Positions 7,024-14,816 of a stretch of 64,000 bases of DNA are shown here, in pieces; within the stretch, counting starts at the first letter, position 1, and each line of letters starts with the position of its first letter. Source of the stretch: Haloferax gibbonsii ATCC 33959 (GTDB lineage: Archaea > Halobacteriota > Halobacteria > Halobacteriales > Haloferacaceae); contig NZ_AOLJ01000018.1 of the NCBI RefSeq assembly GCF_000336775.1, positions 101,954 through 165,953 of the forward strand, given 5' to 3'. Under the pieces are notes generated by a model that saw only the letters and a program-made list of their open reading frames with translations, did not search any database and had not been told where the DNA came from. A program made the position numbers and the translations under genes.

Positions 7024-8205
7024 ATGACCCATCATGAGTTCCGAAAAACACGGGATATCTTCATCACGAAGGACGTGTTTTCAGAGAACTACTCTCCAGA
7101 GGTACCCATCGAGCGTGATGATGAGATTGATGAGTACATGACTGCACTCGAGGACTCGCTCTTCGGGGATCAACCATCGAACATCCTCACGTACGGAAAG
7201 ACAGGCGTCGGAAAGACTGTCGTCACGAAGTACGTCCTCAACCTCCTTGTTGAGACAGCAACTGAGCGCGATGTCGACATTGAATACTTCGAGGTGAACT
7301 GCGGCAGCAATCAGACGTCGTACCAAGTGGCCCTCTCACTCCTCAACAAGATTCGTGCACAAACAGGACAGTCACCGCTGAACCGCGGCTACGGTTTTTC
7401 CGAGGTCATGTCGCGGTTGTACGAACAGATTGAGTCGCTGGATGCGACGGTCTATGTGATGATTGACGAAATCGATTACCTTGGCGGTGATGACCGTATT
7501 CTCTACGAGCTACCACGAGCGTACAAGAACGGCTACTTGGATACGAGCTTTGTCGGCGTCATCGGTATCTCGAACGACTACTCATACCGACAAAACCTCT
7601 CGTCGAAAGTCAAGGATACGCTTCAGGAACGTGAGATTCGATTTCCGCCGTACAACGCTAGTGAACTGCAGTCGATTCTCCGTGAGCGGGCAAGTGAAGG
7701 CATGAAATCCGGTGTCGTCGGTAATGGTGTAATCGAGCAGTGCGCAGCACTCGGTGCCCGCGATACGGGATCGGCCAGACAAGCAATCGATCTCCTCCGG
7801 GAAGCGGGAAATGTCGCCGAAGAAGCGTCAGCAGGTGAGGTTGAAGTCAGCCACGTCGAACACGCAAAGGAGCGAGTCAAACGCGGTCGTATCCGGGACG
7901 GAGTCACCGACCTGACCGATAGTGGGCTGATGGTTCTACACGCGGTTGCGAGCCTCGCTCGGAGTGGTGAGACACCAACTCGGCTCAAATCAATTGTTTC
8001 GGTATACGAGGAAATTGCGACGCACTACGGACGCCGTCCACTCGGCGAGTCGCGTATCAGAGACCATGTGGGAGATCTGACTATGCTCGGGTTTGTGACT
8101 GAAGAACGGAAGAACCTCGGCCGAGCAGGAGGACAATTCTATCAATACTCACTTGCAGTCGATAGTGACCTCGTGTATGACGTCGTCTCCGAACGACTGT
8201 CGTAA
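7024..8205 (+). CDS. orc: Orc1/Cdc6 replication initiator
   Basis: A 393-residue AAA+ initiator starting MTHHEFRKTRDIFI. Motifs: Walker A GKTGVGKT (about residues 55-62), Walker B VMIDEID (about 145-151), a sensor-1-like GVIGISNDYS, an arginine-bearing box around DTGSARQAIDLLR (sensor 2) and a C-terminal winged helix (about 300-390). It binds ORB sites and loads the replicative helicase at the origin. Seven ORB-like repeats bracket the gene, so this initiator most likely acts on its own flanks; the ORB adjoining the promoter also suggests autoregulation. The length is typical. Start chosen from the TATA box at 6994-7003. Confidence 0.96.
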   Translation: MTHHEFRKTRDIFITKDVFSENYSPEVPIERDDEIDEYMTALEDSLFGDQPSNILTYGKTGVGKTVVTKYVLNLLVETATERDVDIEYFEVNCGSNQTSYQVALSLLNKIRAQTGQSPLNRGYGFSEVMSRLYEQIESLDATVYVMIDEIDYLGGDDRILYELPRAYKNGYLDTSFVGVIGISNDYSYRQNLSSKVKDTLQEREIRFPPYNASELQSILRERASEGMKSGVVGNGVIEQCAALGARDTGSARQAIDLLREAGNVAEEASAGEVEVSHVEHAKERVKRGRIRDGVTDLTDSGLMVLHAVASLARSGETPTRLKSIVSVYEEIATHYGRRPLGESRIRDHVGDLTMLGFVTEERKNLGRAGGQFYQYSLAVDSDLVYDVVSERLS

Positions 8206-8251
8206 CGAGGGACGCAAATTCGTGTGCGGCTACTCAGCTATATCTTCAGGG

Positions 8252-8271
8252 ACACCGTTTTGCAAGTGTTT
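8252..8271 (+). repeat. origin recognition box 6 (forward)
   Basis: ACACCGTTTTGCAAGTGTTT, an exact core match, 46 bp after the orc1/cdc6 stop. Confidence 0.8.
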
Positions 8272-8334
8272 ACTGGAAAACCCTTACAAGCACAACCGGA
8301 GTTGGCTGCTTGAGCAGGTTTCGAATTGAGAAAG

Positions 8335-8353
8335 AACACTTGCAAAACGGTGT
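8335..8353 (-). repeat. origin recognition box 7 (reverse)
   Basis: AACACTTGCAAAACGGTGT is the exact reverse complement of the core. With box 6 it forms a facing pair. The 50 bp that follow resemble the promoter-proximal DNA after box 5. Confidence 0.8.
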
Positions 8354-8450
8354 GTGGGTGTCGTATAAAGAACCAGAACACACGGAACACATTGGATGGT
8401 GGTGCGATATAGCTCAACCCGTTATGCTGGGGTGCAGATTAGCTGAAAAT

Positions 8451-8512
8451 CAGCGCTAAGCCTCCTTCCTCAAGGAGCGACCGAAGGGAGTGAGTAAGGA
8501 GGGAATACAGCG
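8451..8512. repeat. TnpB-element left-end-like hairpin right of the origin
   Basis: CAGCGCTAAGCCTCCTTCCT ... GTGAGTAAGGAGGGAATACAG can fold through CCTCCTT...CTCA pairing with TGAGTAAGGAGG. It is the same element family as 6625-6692 and 48561-48622. The rest of the 8206-8623 gap, apart from ORBs 6 and 7, shows nothing recognisable. Confidence 0.5.
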
Positions 8513-8623
8513 TTCACGAGAGCAATCATGTGGGCGAACGAGACACAGGGCGTCTCGTCAACGCCGCACGATTAGCAAACACGTTCGACACTCTGCCCAC
8601 AGGCCAACGTTTCACCATAACCA

Positions 8624-8968
8624 TTATCCGAAGATGAACGCGAGCAGTGCGGCAACTGCAAGTATACCGAGACACACCCACAGGAACGATTTCACTGTCG
8701 ACGTGAGAAGCGACGATCCACCGCCTCCATCGGTGTAGCCCATCGATTCGAGGATGTCGGAACCGGTGGTCGACGAACCTGAGTCTCGGTGCCCCTGCGG
8801 TGCGTCCTGTTCGGCAGTCTCTCTGCCGACTGCACTTCCGAACCCGGCACCTGACGGATCTTCCTGGACCAGACGTTCATTAATTGGTTCGGTGACACTA
8901 ATAGTAGTGGCTTCCGAACCGAGCGCGCGAGTCGACCCAGGGAACTCACGACTGAGGTTTGTTAACAA
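8624..8968 (-). CDS. hypothetical protein with C-terminal membrane anchor
   Basis: An open frame of 114 codons ending in a single strong transmembrane segment (SFLWVCLGILAVAALLAFIFG) preceded by a Gly/Ser linker. The only in-frame upstream start is a TTG that lies within a palindrome, with a stop two codons before it. The sole in-frame ATG (8743) gives a 39-residue peptide beginning MGYTDGGGGSSLL. Either the long TTG form or the small tail-anchored peptide could be real. No family recognised. Confidence 0.4.
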   Translation of the reverse strand: MLTNLSREFPGSTRALGSEATTISVTEPINERLVQEDPSGAGFGSAVGRETAEQDAPQGHRDSGSSTTGSDILESMGYTDGGGGSSLLTSTVKSFLWVCLGILAVAALLAFIFG

Positions 8969-8976
8969 TCGTTAAC
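8961..8976. promoter_or_regulatory. palindrome between divergent genes
   Basis: GTTAACAATCGTTAAC has 6-bp perfect arms, about 30 bp upstream of the winged-helix gene at 9005 and over the putative start of the leftward ORF. It is a plausible operator for autoregulation by the 9005 protein; this is inference only. Confidence 0.4.
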
Positions 8977-9004
8977 CGCCGCTGGCACCTAGTGGAATGC
9001 CAGT

Positions 9005-9979
9005 ATGACCGCCGACGAAGCGTCGGAATACGGACCGACACCGGAGCAGGCGTTTGCCGTTCTCGGCCACGAGACGCGGCTCGCGATCCTGTTTGCGCTC
9101 TGGGAACACCGGCGTCTCGACGAACACGTTCCGCAGCACCCGATGACGTTCTCAGCGTTACGAAAGACCCTCGGGATGCGGGACGGCTCGCAGTTCAACT
9201 ACCACCTCAAGCCCCTCCTCGGTCGATTCGTCCACCATGTCGCGGACGGGTACGTGCTCCGACGGGAGGGCGAGCGTGTGGTCAGCGCCATCCTCGCCGG
9301 CGCGTTCACCGACGAACTCGTGTTCGACGCCGTCCCGAACGACAAGCCGTGCGAACTCTGTGGCGGCCGAACCGTCTTCGAGTGCAACACGGAGCTGACC
9401 CGTGGGTACTTCGCGATCAGGTGTACCGAGTGCGACGGAGCGTTCGGTGGCACCGGCTTCGACGGGACGTTGAGCCTGACCGAATCGCTCTCGCCGGTCG
9501 GGACTCGCAGTCGAGACCCCGCGGAGTTCTACCGGGCACTCGACGTCATGGTGAAACACCAGATCATGTCCGCAATCGAAGGCGTCTGTCCCGACTGTAC
9601 CGGCACCACGAGCGCGACGCCCCACGTCTGTCGGGACCACCACGTGGAACCGGGTCACCGCTGTGTGTCGTGTGACACCATCTTCGAGGTCCAGTACGAC
9701 ATCGTCTGTGACGTCTGTCACCAGCGATTCAGTATTCCGAGCAACCGCTGTTTGCTCACCGAGCCGCGAGTGCTCGTCTTCCTCGAAAACCATGGCTACG
9801 ACCCCTGGTACGACTGGCTGTTGATCGAACTGGAATTAGTCCACCGCCAGACCGTTCTTTCGGAGACTCCGTTCGAACTGGAGATGGTCCTCGAGGCCGA
9901 CGGGGACCGACTGGTCGCGACCCTGGACAACAACGGGGCCGTCACAACCCTCTGTAGATGCTCTCGAGAGCAGTCATGA
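9005..9979 (+). CDS. ArsR-like winged-helix regulator with zinc-finger C-terminal region
   Basis: A 324-residue protein. Residues about 12-100 form an ArsR-type winged helix (AFAVLGHETRLAILFALWE, then FSALRKTLGMRDGSQFNYHL). The rest carries several Cys pairs (CELCGG, CTEC, CPDC, CVSCD, CDVCHQRF), indicating at least two or three zinc ribbons. This layout is common among haloarchaeal DNA-binding proteins (DUF7347/DUF7351-type, as I recall) whose ligands are unknown. It is divergent from the 8624-8968 ORF across a palindrome and upstream of a cupin gene with its own ribosome-binding site. Confidence 0.8.
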   Translation: MTADEASEYGPTPEQAFAVLGHETRLAILFALWEHRRLDEHVPQHPMTFSALRKTLGMRDGSQFNYHLKPLLGRFVHHVADGYVLRREGERVVSAILAGAFTDELVFDAVPNDKPCELCGGRTVFECNTELTRGYFAIRCTECDGAFGGTGFDGTLSLTESLSPVGTRSRDPAEFYRALDVMVKHQIMSAIEGVCPDCTGTTSATPHVCRDHHVEPGHRCVSCDTIFEVQYDIVCDVCHQRFSIPSNRCLLTEPRVLVFLENHGYDPWYDWLLIELELVHRQTVLSETPFELEMVLEADGDRLVATLDNNGAVTTLCRCSREQS

Positions 9980-10078
9980 CAGGAGACTCAGGCTACTGAA
10001 TTTCAGTCCGATCCTGGATAGAAATATAATTCAGCTTACATATATGCCCTGAGACGCCGTCAGTACTCACGAGGAGAC

Positions 10079-10678
10079 ATGACCAGATTCGAACCGGTTG
10101 GACGAAGCGCGATTGAACAGCCCGACGGTGTGTTGCGCCGGACCGTGTTGAAAGCCAGTGCCCTGACCGTCGCCGCGCTCGGCACGAGCGTTCCCGTTGC
10201 CGCCGACCCGATAGATCACAACGGCGAATCGAAAGCAGACCGCGACGTCGACAGCCCCGTGGGCTTTACCGTCGACCTCCTCGCAGGGCACGCGCCGTTC
10301 CCCGACGAGGTTGCCGCGACGTTCCGGCTGAAATACGAGGATGGAGACGGAACCATCGTCTCCAATTTGCCACGGGACGCGTCGACGACAGTCTTCGCGA
10401 AGGTGACGTGGGACCCCGAGGGGACCTCGGGCTGGCACACCCACCCCGGACCGGTCATCGTCAGCGTCGTCGAAGGCGAACTCGAACTCATCAACGAGCG
10501 CGACTGCATCACTCGGACCTACTCGGCGGGTGAAGCCTTCATCGACCCCGGGCAGGGAAACATCCACATCGCGTCGAATCCGAGCCAGCGCGACATCGCC
10601 GTCGCCTACGCGACGTTCCTCGGCGTGCCAGCCGGCGCGCCGGCGACGGTGCTGGTGCCTCCGGTGTCCTGTGAGTAG
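10079..10678 (+). CDS. exported cupin-domain protein
   Basis: A 199-residue protein with an N-terminal export signal (LRRTVLKASALTVAALG, twin-arginine-like) and a single cupin barrel: the first metal-site motif around GWHTHPGPVIVSVVEGELEL and the second around EAFIDPGQGNIHIASNPS. The metal ligands His (about 121 and 123), Glu and a late His are present. The enzymatic activity of single-domain secreted cupins cannot be read from sequence. A GGAG-type ribosome-binding site (GAGGAGAC) precedes the ATG, so the transcript has a leader. Confidence 0.82.
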   Translation: MTRFEPVGRSAIEQPDGVLRRTVLKASALTVAALGTSVPVAADPIDHNGESKADRDVDSPVGFTVDLLAGHAPFPDEVAATFRLKYEDGDGTIVSNLPRDASTTVFAKVTWDPEGTSGWHTHPGPVIVSVVEGELELINERDCITRTYSAGEAFIDPGQGNIHIASNPSQRDIAVAYATFLGVPAGAPATVLVPPVSCE

Positions 10679-10827
10679 ACGCTGGGTCCTGCGTATCCAG
10701 CGTCGGGTGTTTGCGTCATGCTCGGCGGGCATTGCGAACTCGGCCGGGCGCCGTGCTGTGTCGTGTGGGTTCGGGAACTGGCGTGCGGTGGCGGCCCGTT
10801 AGCGGGGACGCCGTGGAGCACGGTTCG

Positions 10828-12486
10828 TTACGCTGCTGATTGGTTCCCCGCACCCACGTCCTCGGGTGCCTGCTGGAGCCACGCGTCGAAGTGAACGTTC
10901 GATTGGCCCGCGCTGTTCGGGTCTTCGGAGACGGCTGCACCGCTGCCGTTCGCGAGTGTCCCCGTTTCCGGGTCCGCGAACGGTGCGTCCACGTCCGCGG
11001 CGCTCGATGGCCCGTCGCTCGCACCCCAGTAGTTCGACGTCGCATTCACCACGTCGGCGTTCTGATTCAACACGCCGTACGCGGTGTTGTTGGCGATGCG
11101 GTTGTCGTGGACGGCGACGAATGCAGCGCCCTCGGCCGTGGGCGAACAGACTGCCGACGCCCGAAGGGTGATGCCGTGTTCGTTGTGCTGGATGTCGTTG
11201 CCCTCGACGACGAGGTTGCGGTCGAGCGCCCTGACGAAGATGCCGTCCGTGTTGTTCATGATGTCGTTCCCGCGAATGTCGTTCGCGCGGTCATCAGTCG
11301 AGTCGACGAAGGAGATCTCGACGCCGATTGCGTTGTCTGCAAGCGTGTTCCCCTCGATGGTGTTGTTGTACGAGTTCGCCCGAAGCGACACGCCGACGTC
11401 AGTGTCGGTAATCGTGTTGGCTGTGATCGTGTTGTCCGTCGCGAGTTGGCTCATGACGACTCCGGTTTCCGCCCCGGAAATCGTGTTGTTCCGGACGGTG
11501 TTCGACCCGGCGTTTCGGAGGGCGATGCTCCCGCGTGGCCCCGTACCGGGGTTGGTGAGGACGTTGTCTTCGATGGTCACGGCCGACGCGAACGAGACGG
11601 TGATGTCGCTGTGGGTGAGCGTGTTATTCGCGACGCGCGTCTGGGTCGGGACGCCGCGGGCCAGCCCGACCGCAATCGAGCCGTTCACGACCTCGTTGTC
11701 GACGAGGTGGGTGTTCGTGACGTCATCGGACGCGTGTTCGACGGTGATCGCCCCGTTGACGATGCGGTTCGACGCGACGACGTTGTCGGAACTGCCGTCG
11801 TTCACCGCGGGATCCGAGGTGCGGACCTGAATCGCGTCTCCCGACTCGGCGGTCGCGACCACGTCGTTCCCGCTGACGATGGCGTCGTTGACGGTATCGA
11901 GGCGGATGCCAACCGTCTCGTAGGTCGTGATCGCGTTATCGACGACTTCGATTCGGTTCGACCCCGCTGTGCGGACCGCGCTCTCGACGTGCTCGAAGGT
12001 CGAGTTCCTGACCATCGCTCCGTCTGAAGCGGTCTCGTATCCCGGCCGGGTGTCGAGCGAGCCAACCTGGACGCCGATAGCTGTCTCGGTCACCGTGAGG
12101 TCAGTCGCCGTCGCGTTCGGCGCGAAGACGAAGTTGAGGCCGGTCCCCCAGGAGTCGACGGTGAGGTCGCGGACGGTGACGTTCGCGTGGCCGTCTGCAG
12201 TCCGGTTTTCGGTCTGGTTCGCGTTGACCGCGACACCGTCGCCGTCACCGGTCAGGGTGTGACCGTTCCCGTCGACGACGACATCACTCGATTCGATGTC
12301 GAGACAGGGACTGGCGGTGGCGTTCGTGATGTCGGTCCCGAGCGTGTAGACACCGGGGTCGGTGATGGTGGTACACTCGGTGATCGGCTGTGAGTGAGGT
12401 GTCTGTGCCGTACCAATTGTGGGTGCCGCCGTCGACGCCACTACGAGGGCCGTCACGACGGCGACTGTCGCAAGTAATCGTCGCAT
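10828..12486 (-). CDS. secreted parallel beta-helix (NosD/CASH-type) protein
   Basis: A 552-residue protein with a Sec signal (MRRLLATVAVVTALVVAS) and then repeated beta-helix turns rich in NxI and NTI patterns (GNTLADNAIG, RNNTISGAE, GNDIMNNTDGI, VEGNDIQHNEHGITL), typical of NosD/CASH carbohydrate-binding and sugar-hydrolase folds (PF05048/PF13229). The C-terminal part resembles the ATSNYWGASDGP element frequent at the end of such domains. It is likely extracellular and may bind or cleave surface polysaccharide. No Cu-loading nos genes are adjacent, so a role in nitrous oxide reductase maturation is not implied. Confidence 0.85.
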   Translation of the reverse strand: MRRLLATVAVVTALVVASTAAPTIGTAQTPHSQPITECTTITDPGVYTLGTDITNATASPCLDIESSDVVVDGNGHTLTGDGDGVAVNANQTENRTADGHANVTVRDLTVDSWGTGLNFVFAPNATATDLTVTETAIGVQVGSLDTRPGYETASDGAMVRNSTFEHVESAVRTAGSNRIEVVDNAITTYETVGIRLDTVNDAIVSGNDVVATAESGDAIQVRTSDPAVNDGSSDNVVASNRIVNGAITVEHASDDVTNTHLVDNEVVNGSIAVGLARGVPTQTRVANNTLTHSDITVSFASAVTIEDNVLTNPGTGPRGSIALRNAGSNTVRNNTISGAETGVVMSQLATDNTITANTITDTDVGVSLRANSYNNTIEGNTLADNAIGVEISFVDSTDDRANDIRGNDIMNNTDGIFVRALDRNLVVEGNDIQHNEHGITLRASAVCSPTAEGAAFVAVHDNRIANNTAYGVLNQNADVVNATSNYWGASDGPSSAADVDAPFADPETGTLANGSGAAVSEDPNSAGQSNVHFDAWLQQAPEDVGAGNQSAA

Positions 12487-12622
12487 CCGCGTGGGAGTGG
12501 TCAGTGTTACCGCATTATTATCAGTCGGCTAAGGTCTGCAATTGGGAGGTTTCGCGTGGTGATGCGGGGGTTTGGGTGCATGGATACTCGTTCGGTGGGA
12601 GACGCCTGTATTCGGCACGGTG

Positions 12623-12648
12623 TCACTCGGTGCGAGGTGTGGGGGTCA
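12623..12648 (+). repeat. 26-bp direct repeat, copy 1
   Basis: TCACTCGGTGCGAGGTGTGG followed by GGGTCA, identical to 17690-17715. The gap 12487-12858 holds this repeat and the MITE next to it; I see nothing else in it. Confidence 0.75.
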
Positions 12649-12654
12649 GTCGGC

Positions 12655-12740
12655 CTATAGTAGCGTTTGCAACTGGTTACACATCCAATCGCGCGACAGC
12701 GTGCGATTGAGTGTGCATTGACTTGCAAACGCTACTATAG
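12655..12740. mobile_element. 86-bp MITE with 18-bp perfect terminal inverted repeats
   Basis: The element begins CTATAGTAGCGTTTGCAA and ends with the exact reverse complement TTGCAAACGCTACTATAG. The interior also folds (CAATCGC...GCGATTG within CACATCC...GAGTGTG), so the whole unit can form one long hairpin. It has no coding capacity. It looks like a non-autonomous derivative of a DDE insertion sequence. A target duplication is not clear: CAGTCGGC on the left and CAGTATGC on the right agree at 6 of 8 bases but are offset by one base. Confidence 0.8.
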
Positions 12741-12858
12741 ACAGTATGCGTGAGCTCGTCGACGCTGGTGCTGATTTTGTTGGTGCGGTGCTGCAGACAG
12801 GCCGCGGCTTGGTCCAGACGATAGAAAAGTTCACAGTCAGTAGACATGATCGGAGACT

Positions 12859-13239
12859 ATGAACCGTCGCGCCTTCCTTGGAACTGCTTCTGCAGTCGGG
12901 ATATCATCTCTTTCCGGGTGTGGCACCCTCGAAACGGTCGAAGAACCGTTCGTCACATACCAACTCGACGGGATCTTCACAGACAACGCGGTCGACGAAG
13001 CAATCGAGTTCACAGTGGAGATACTGGATGGAACGGACCCGATATACGACACCACCGTTTCACTCAGTACACTCGGCGCTGACGACGGCGACTCCTCCAC
13101 GGTGATCGAAGCGCCGTGGATGGATGAGAACGCACGGTACGGGATTCGAGTTATTCCTCCCGAAGGTACGCAGACGCCTCGTGGCGACCTGCGCGTAACA
13201 GGAGGACGCCGAGCGCGACGAACCAAACGATCTGGGTGA
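12859..13239 (+). CDS. Tat lipoprotein, probably 3'-truncated
   Basis: The N-terminus is a clear haloarchaeal Tat lipoprotein: MNRRAFLGTASAVG, then the lipobox LSGC (Cys about 21). A beta-rich domain follows to about residue 100. The last roughly 30 codons (TQTPRGDLRVTGGRRARRTKRSG) run antisense through the 3' end of the convergent DUF4386 gene and look like non-coding read-through. The native C-terminus was therefore probably lost at a rearrangement near 13150. Function unknown. Confidence 0.6.
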   Translation: MNRRAFLGTASAVGISSLSGCGTLETVEEPFVTYQLDGIFTDNAVDEAIEFTVEILDGTDPIYDTTVSLSTLGADDGDSSTVIEAPWMDENARYGIRVIPPEGTQTPRGDLRVTGGRRARRTKRSG

Positions 13240-13885
13240 GACCGAAGATGCCACCGCCGATCTCACCGAGCGCTGGAATCGCCGAGAGGATGCCTGCAGC
13301 CCCGACTACGAGTCCGAAATAGTTCACCAGACGGTGGAGCGCTCGTGTCCGGAGCGCGACCACACTCACGAGCAGCGTCCAGAGGCCGCCCACGATCTCG
13401 TTGCCACCGCCCAGCCCATCGATGACCGGGCTGAGTGCCAGCCAGACCGTCGTCGCCTGCGTCGGGTCGGTACTGTAGAGGTTGACGACGACGCCCGTCG
13501 CGAGGGTGGCGACCATCCCGCTGGCGATGACGAGCCCGGCCCAGATGAGTCCGAACGCGGTCGTCGCTCGCATCAACATCGGTGCACCGGCCGCGAGGCG
13601 CTCGTGGAGCGCCAGAACGAGTGCCACCAGCACGATGCCGAAGACCACGTAGATGAGCAGGTACATCGCGGACAGACTCGTCTCGTTCGCGACGAACAGT
13701 TCGACCTGTTGGAGCGCACCGGTGACGCTCGCGAAATCAAGGATGACGAGGAAGTACGCGATTCCGGCCACGTAGATGGCCGCCTCGATCAGCGCAGCGA
13801 GGCCGCCGACCGTCAGATAGTTCCAGCGGCCCACCGTAGGCGACTGCTCGATACCCTCTACTGCTTGACCCGTCGTTGCTACCAT
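13151..13885 (-). CDS. DUF4386 family membrane protein (first copy)
   Basis: A 244-residue polytopic protein with six likely helices (YLTVGGLAALIEAAIYVAGIA, LIYVVFGIVLVALVLAL, AFGLIWAGLVIASGMVATLA and three more). The AFGLIWAGLVIASGM and FVANETSLSAMYLLIY segments fit the DUF4386 family. A second, distant member is encoded at 14817-15614, across a stretch of mobile-element debris. Function unknown. Confidence 0.7.
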   Translation of the reverse strand: MVATTGQAVEGIEQSPTVGRWNYLTVGGLAALIEAAIYVAGIAYFLVILDFASVTGALQQVELFVANETSLSAMYLLIYVVFGIVLVALVLALHERLAAGAPMLMRATTAFGLIWAGLVIASGMVATLATGVVVNLYSTDPTQATTVWLALSPVIDGLGGGNEIVGGLWTLLVSVVALRTRALHRLVNYFGLVVGAAGILSAIPALGEIGGGIFGLTQIVWFVALGVLLLRAGRHEASAYLREE

Positions 13886-14047
13886 ACGTTATCTGCCGCA
13901 GGGACATTACCGCCAGAGGAGATAGCCGTATCGAGTACGACTCTCTCCACCAGCCAGACGCCCCCGAGGTAGTGCGGAGGTACCCGTCGTCGTCGACCGT
14001 GGGTGAGCGCACGCGTCACCAGCGATGGCCTTCGATTGGGCAGCGGA

Positions 14048-14399
14048 CTACCTGAGTGGATTTCGACCGAGCATCGTGGCGATGCCGGCGAGCAAACGCA
14101 GGAGTGGTCGCTGAACCAGCCACGGGACGCCCGCGAGACGCACGTCCGAACGGTAATGAGAAAGGACTGCCGCCACCGCGAACACATCCGGTTTCCCTCC
14201 CGCCACGGCCTCGTAGAGCGCCCGAATTGCGGCTTCGAACTCGCCTGGTGGGCGGAGCGTCGTCCGAACGACGAGGGTGTCGACGCCGCCGTTTCGGATA
14301 CTGTGGGGCTCGCCGGGTGCGATGGTCAGCGATTCGCCGGGAAGCAGGACGTGAGGTTCACCGCGAGTCGTCACCTCTGCCTGACCCGCGATTACGGAA
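14048..14399 (-). pseudogene. cupin-domain gene, 5' end removed by a mobile-element end
   Basis: Reading leftwards from 14399 the frame is SVIAGQAEVTTRGEPHVLLP, then GESLTIAPGEPHSIRNGG, the second half of a cupin barrel, followed by a helical tail to a TAG at 14048-14050. The upstream half of the cupin is missing: coding stops at 14400, where a TnpB-type end (AAGCCCCGTGCTTCAGCGCG) begins. The 108-codon ORF with a GTG start is thus a remnant, not a short gene. A gene of about 150-180 codons would be expected. Confidence 0.75.
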
Positions 14400-14771
14400 A
14401 GTCAAGGAGAAAGCCCCGTGCTTCAGCGCGGGGATGAATCCGACACCCCTTCCACATACGGTGTTCGACGTGTTGAACGGATGTTTTTAAGTAGTCCGTC
14501 AGGGTACTAACATCTATCCGAGGCGGCACGCCCGCCCTACTAATCGGACAATATCGGGATTCCCCGATTCCAAGCAGAAAGCACCCCTTTCTGTGCCGGA
14601 ACACGGGGTGCAGAAAGCAAGTATCTCTGAATCCCTCACGGGATAGGAGTAACGGCTGATTGGCACAGCCAGTAGTTGTCCACACCGGGGGGCTACGAAT
14701 CTTAAACATCCCAACCCAGCGGTGCGGTGCCGTGGGAATCCACGCCCTTCAGGGCGGGGAGGATGTCAAGG
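14400..14771. mobile_element. remnants of two TnpB (IS1341-type) elements
   Basis: The left border carries GAGAAAGCCCCGTGCTTCAG, a hairpin end that faces the truncated cupin gene. The right part (about 14600-14771) is a decayed copy of the 3' end of the TnpB element at 830-992: the shared string ATAGGAGTAACGGCT, then TTGGCACAGCC, with later ATCCCAAC and the end CTTCAGGGCGGGGAGGATGT-CAA. The tnpB frame is broken by stops and most of the gene is gone. The two ends point in opposite directions, so two insertions probably overlapped here. This accounts for most of the gap 14400-14816. Confidence 0.75.
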
Positions 14772-14816
14772 ACACTTTAGAGCACCGTTATGCTGGTTCG
14801 ACACCTCTAGAGGCGA

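Larger units (their letters stand above)
5870..8360. other. replication origin region centred on orc1/cdc6
   Basis: The orc1/cdc6 gene (7024-8205) sits between long non-coding stretches (5677-7023 and 8206-8623) carrying seven copies of a 19-20 bp element, consensus ACACCGTTTTGCAAGTGTT. Four lie upstream in the forward direction, a degenerate reverse copy lies just before the gene, and a forward and a reverse copy lie just after it. Some copies carry a G-run directly 5' (GGGGGGACACCG), a known trait of haloarchaeal origin recognition boxes. An AT-rich palindromic block at 5871-5908 is a candidate unwinding element. Nothing protein-coding is supported in 5677-7023. Confidence 0.85.

Noticed and set aside
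6187-8353. CRISPR-like array suggested by repeated 20-mers
   Set aside because: Spacing is irregular, both orientations occur, and the motif and neighbouring orc1/cdc6 identify the repeats as origin boxes.
12647-12748. Target site duplication of the MITE
   Set aside because: The flanks share only 6 of 8 bases and with a one-base offset, so a duplication is not established.
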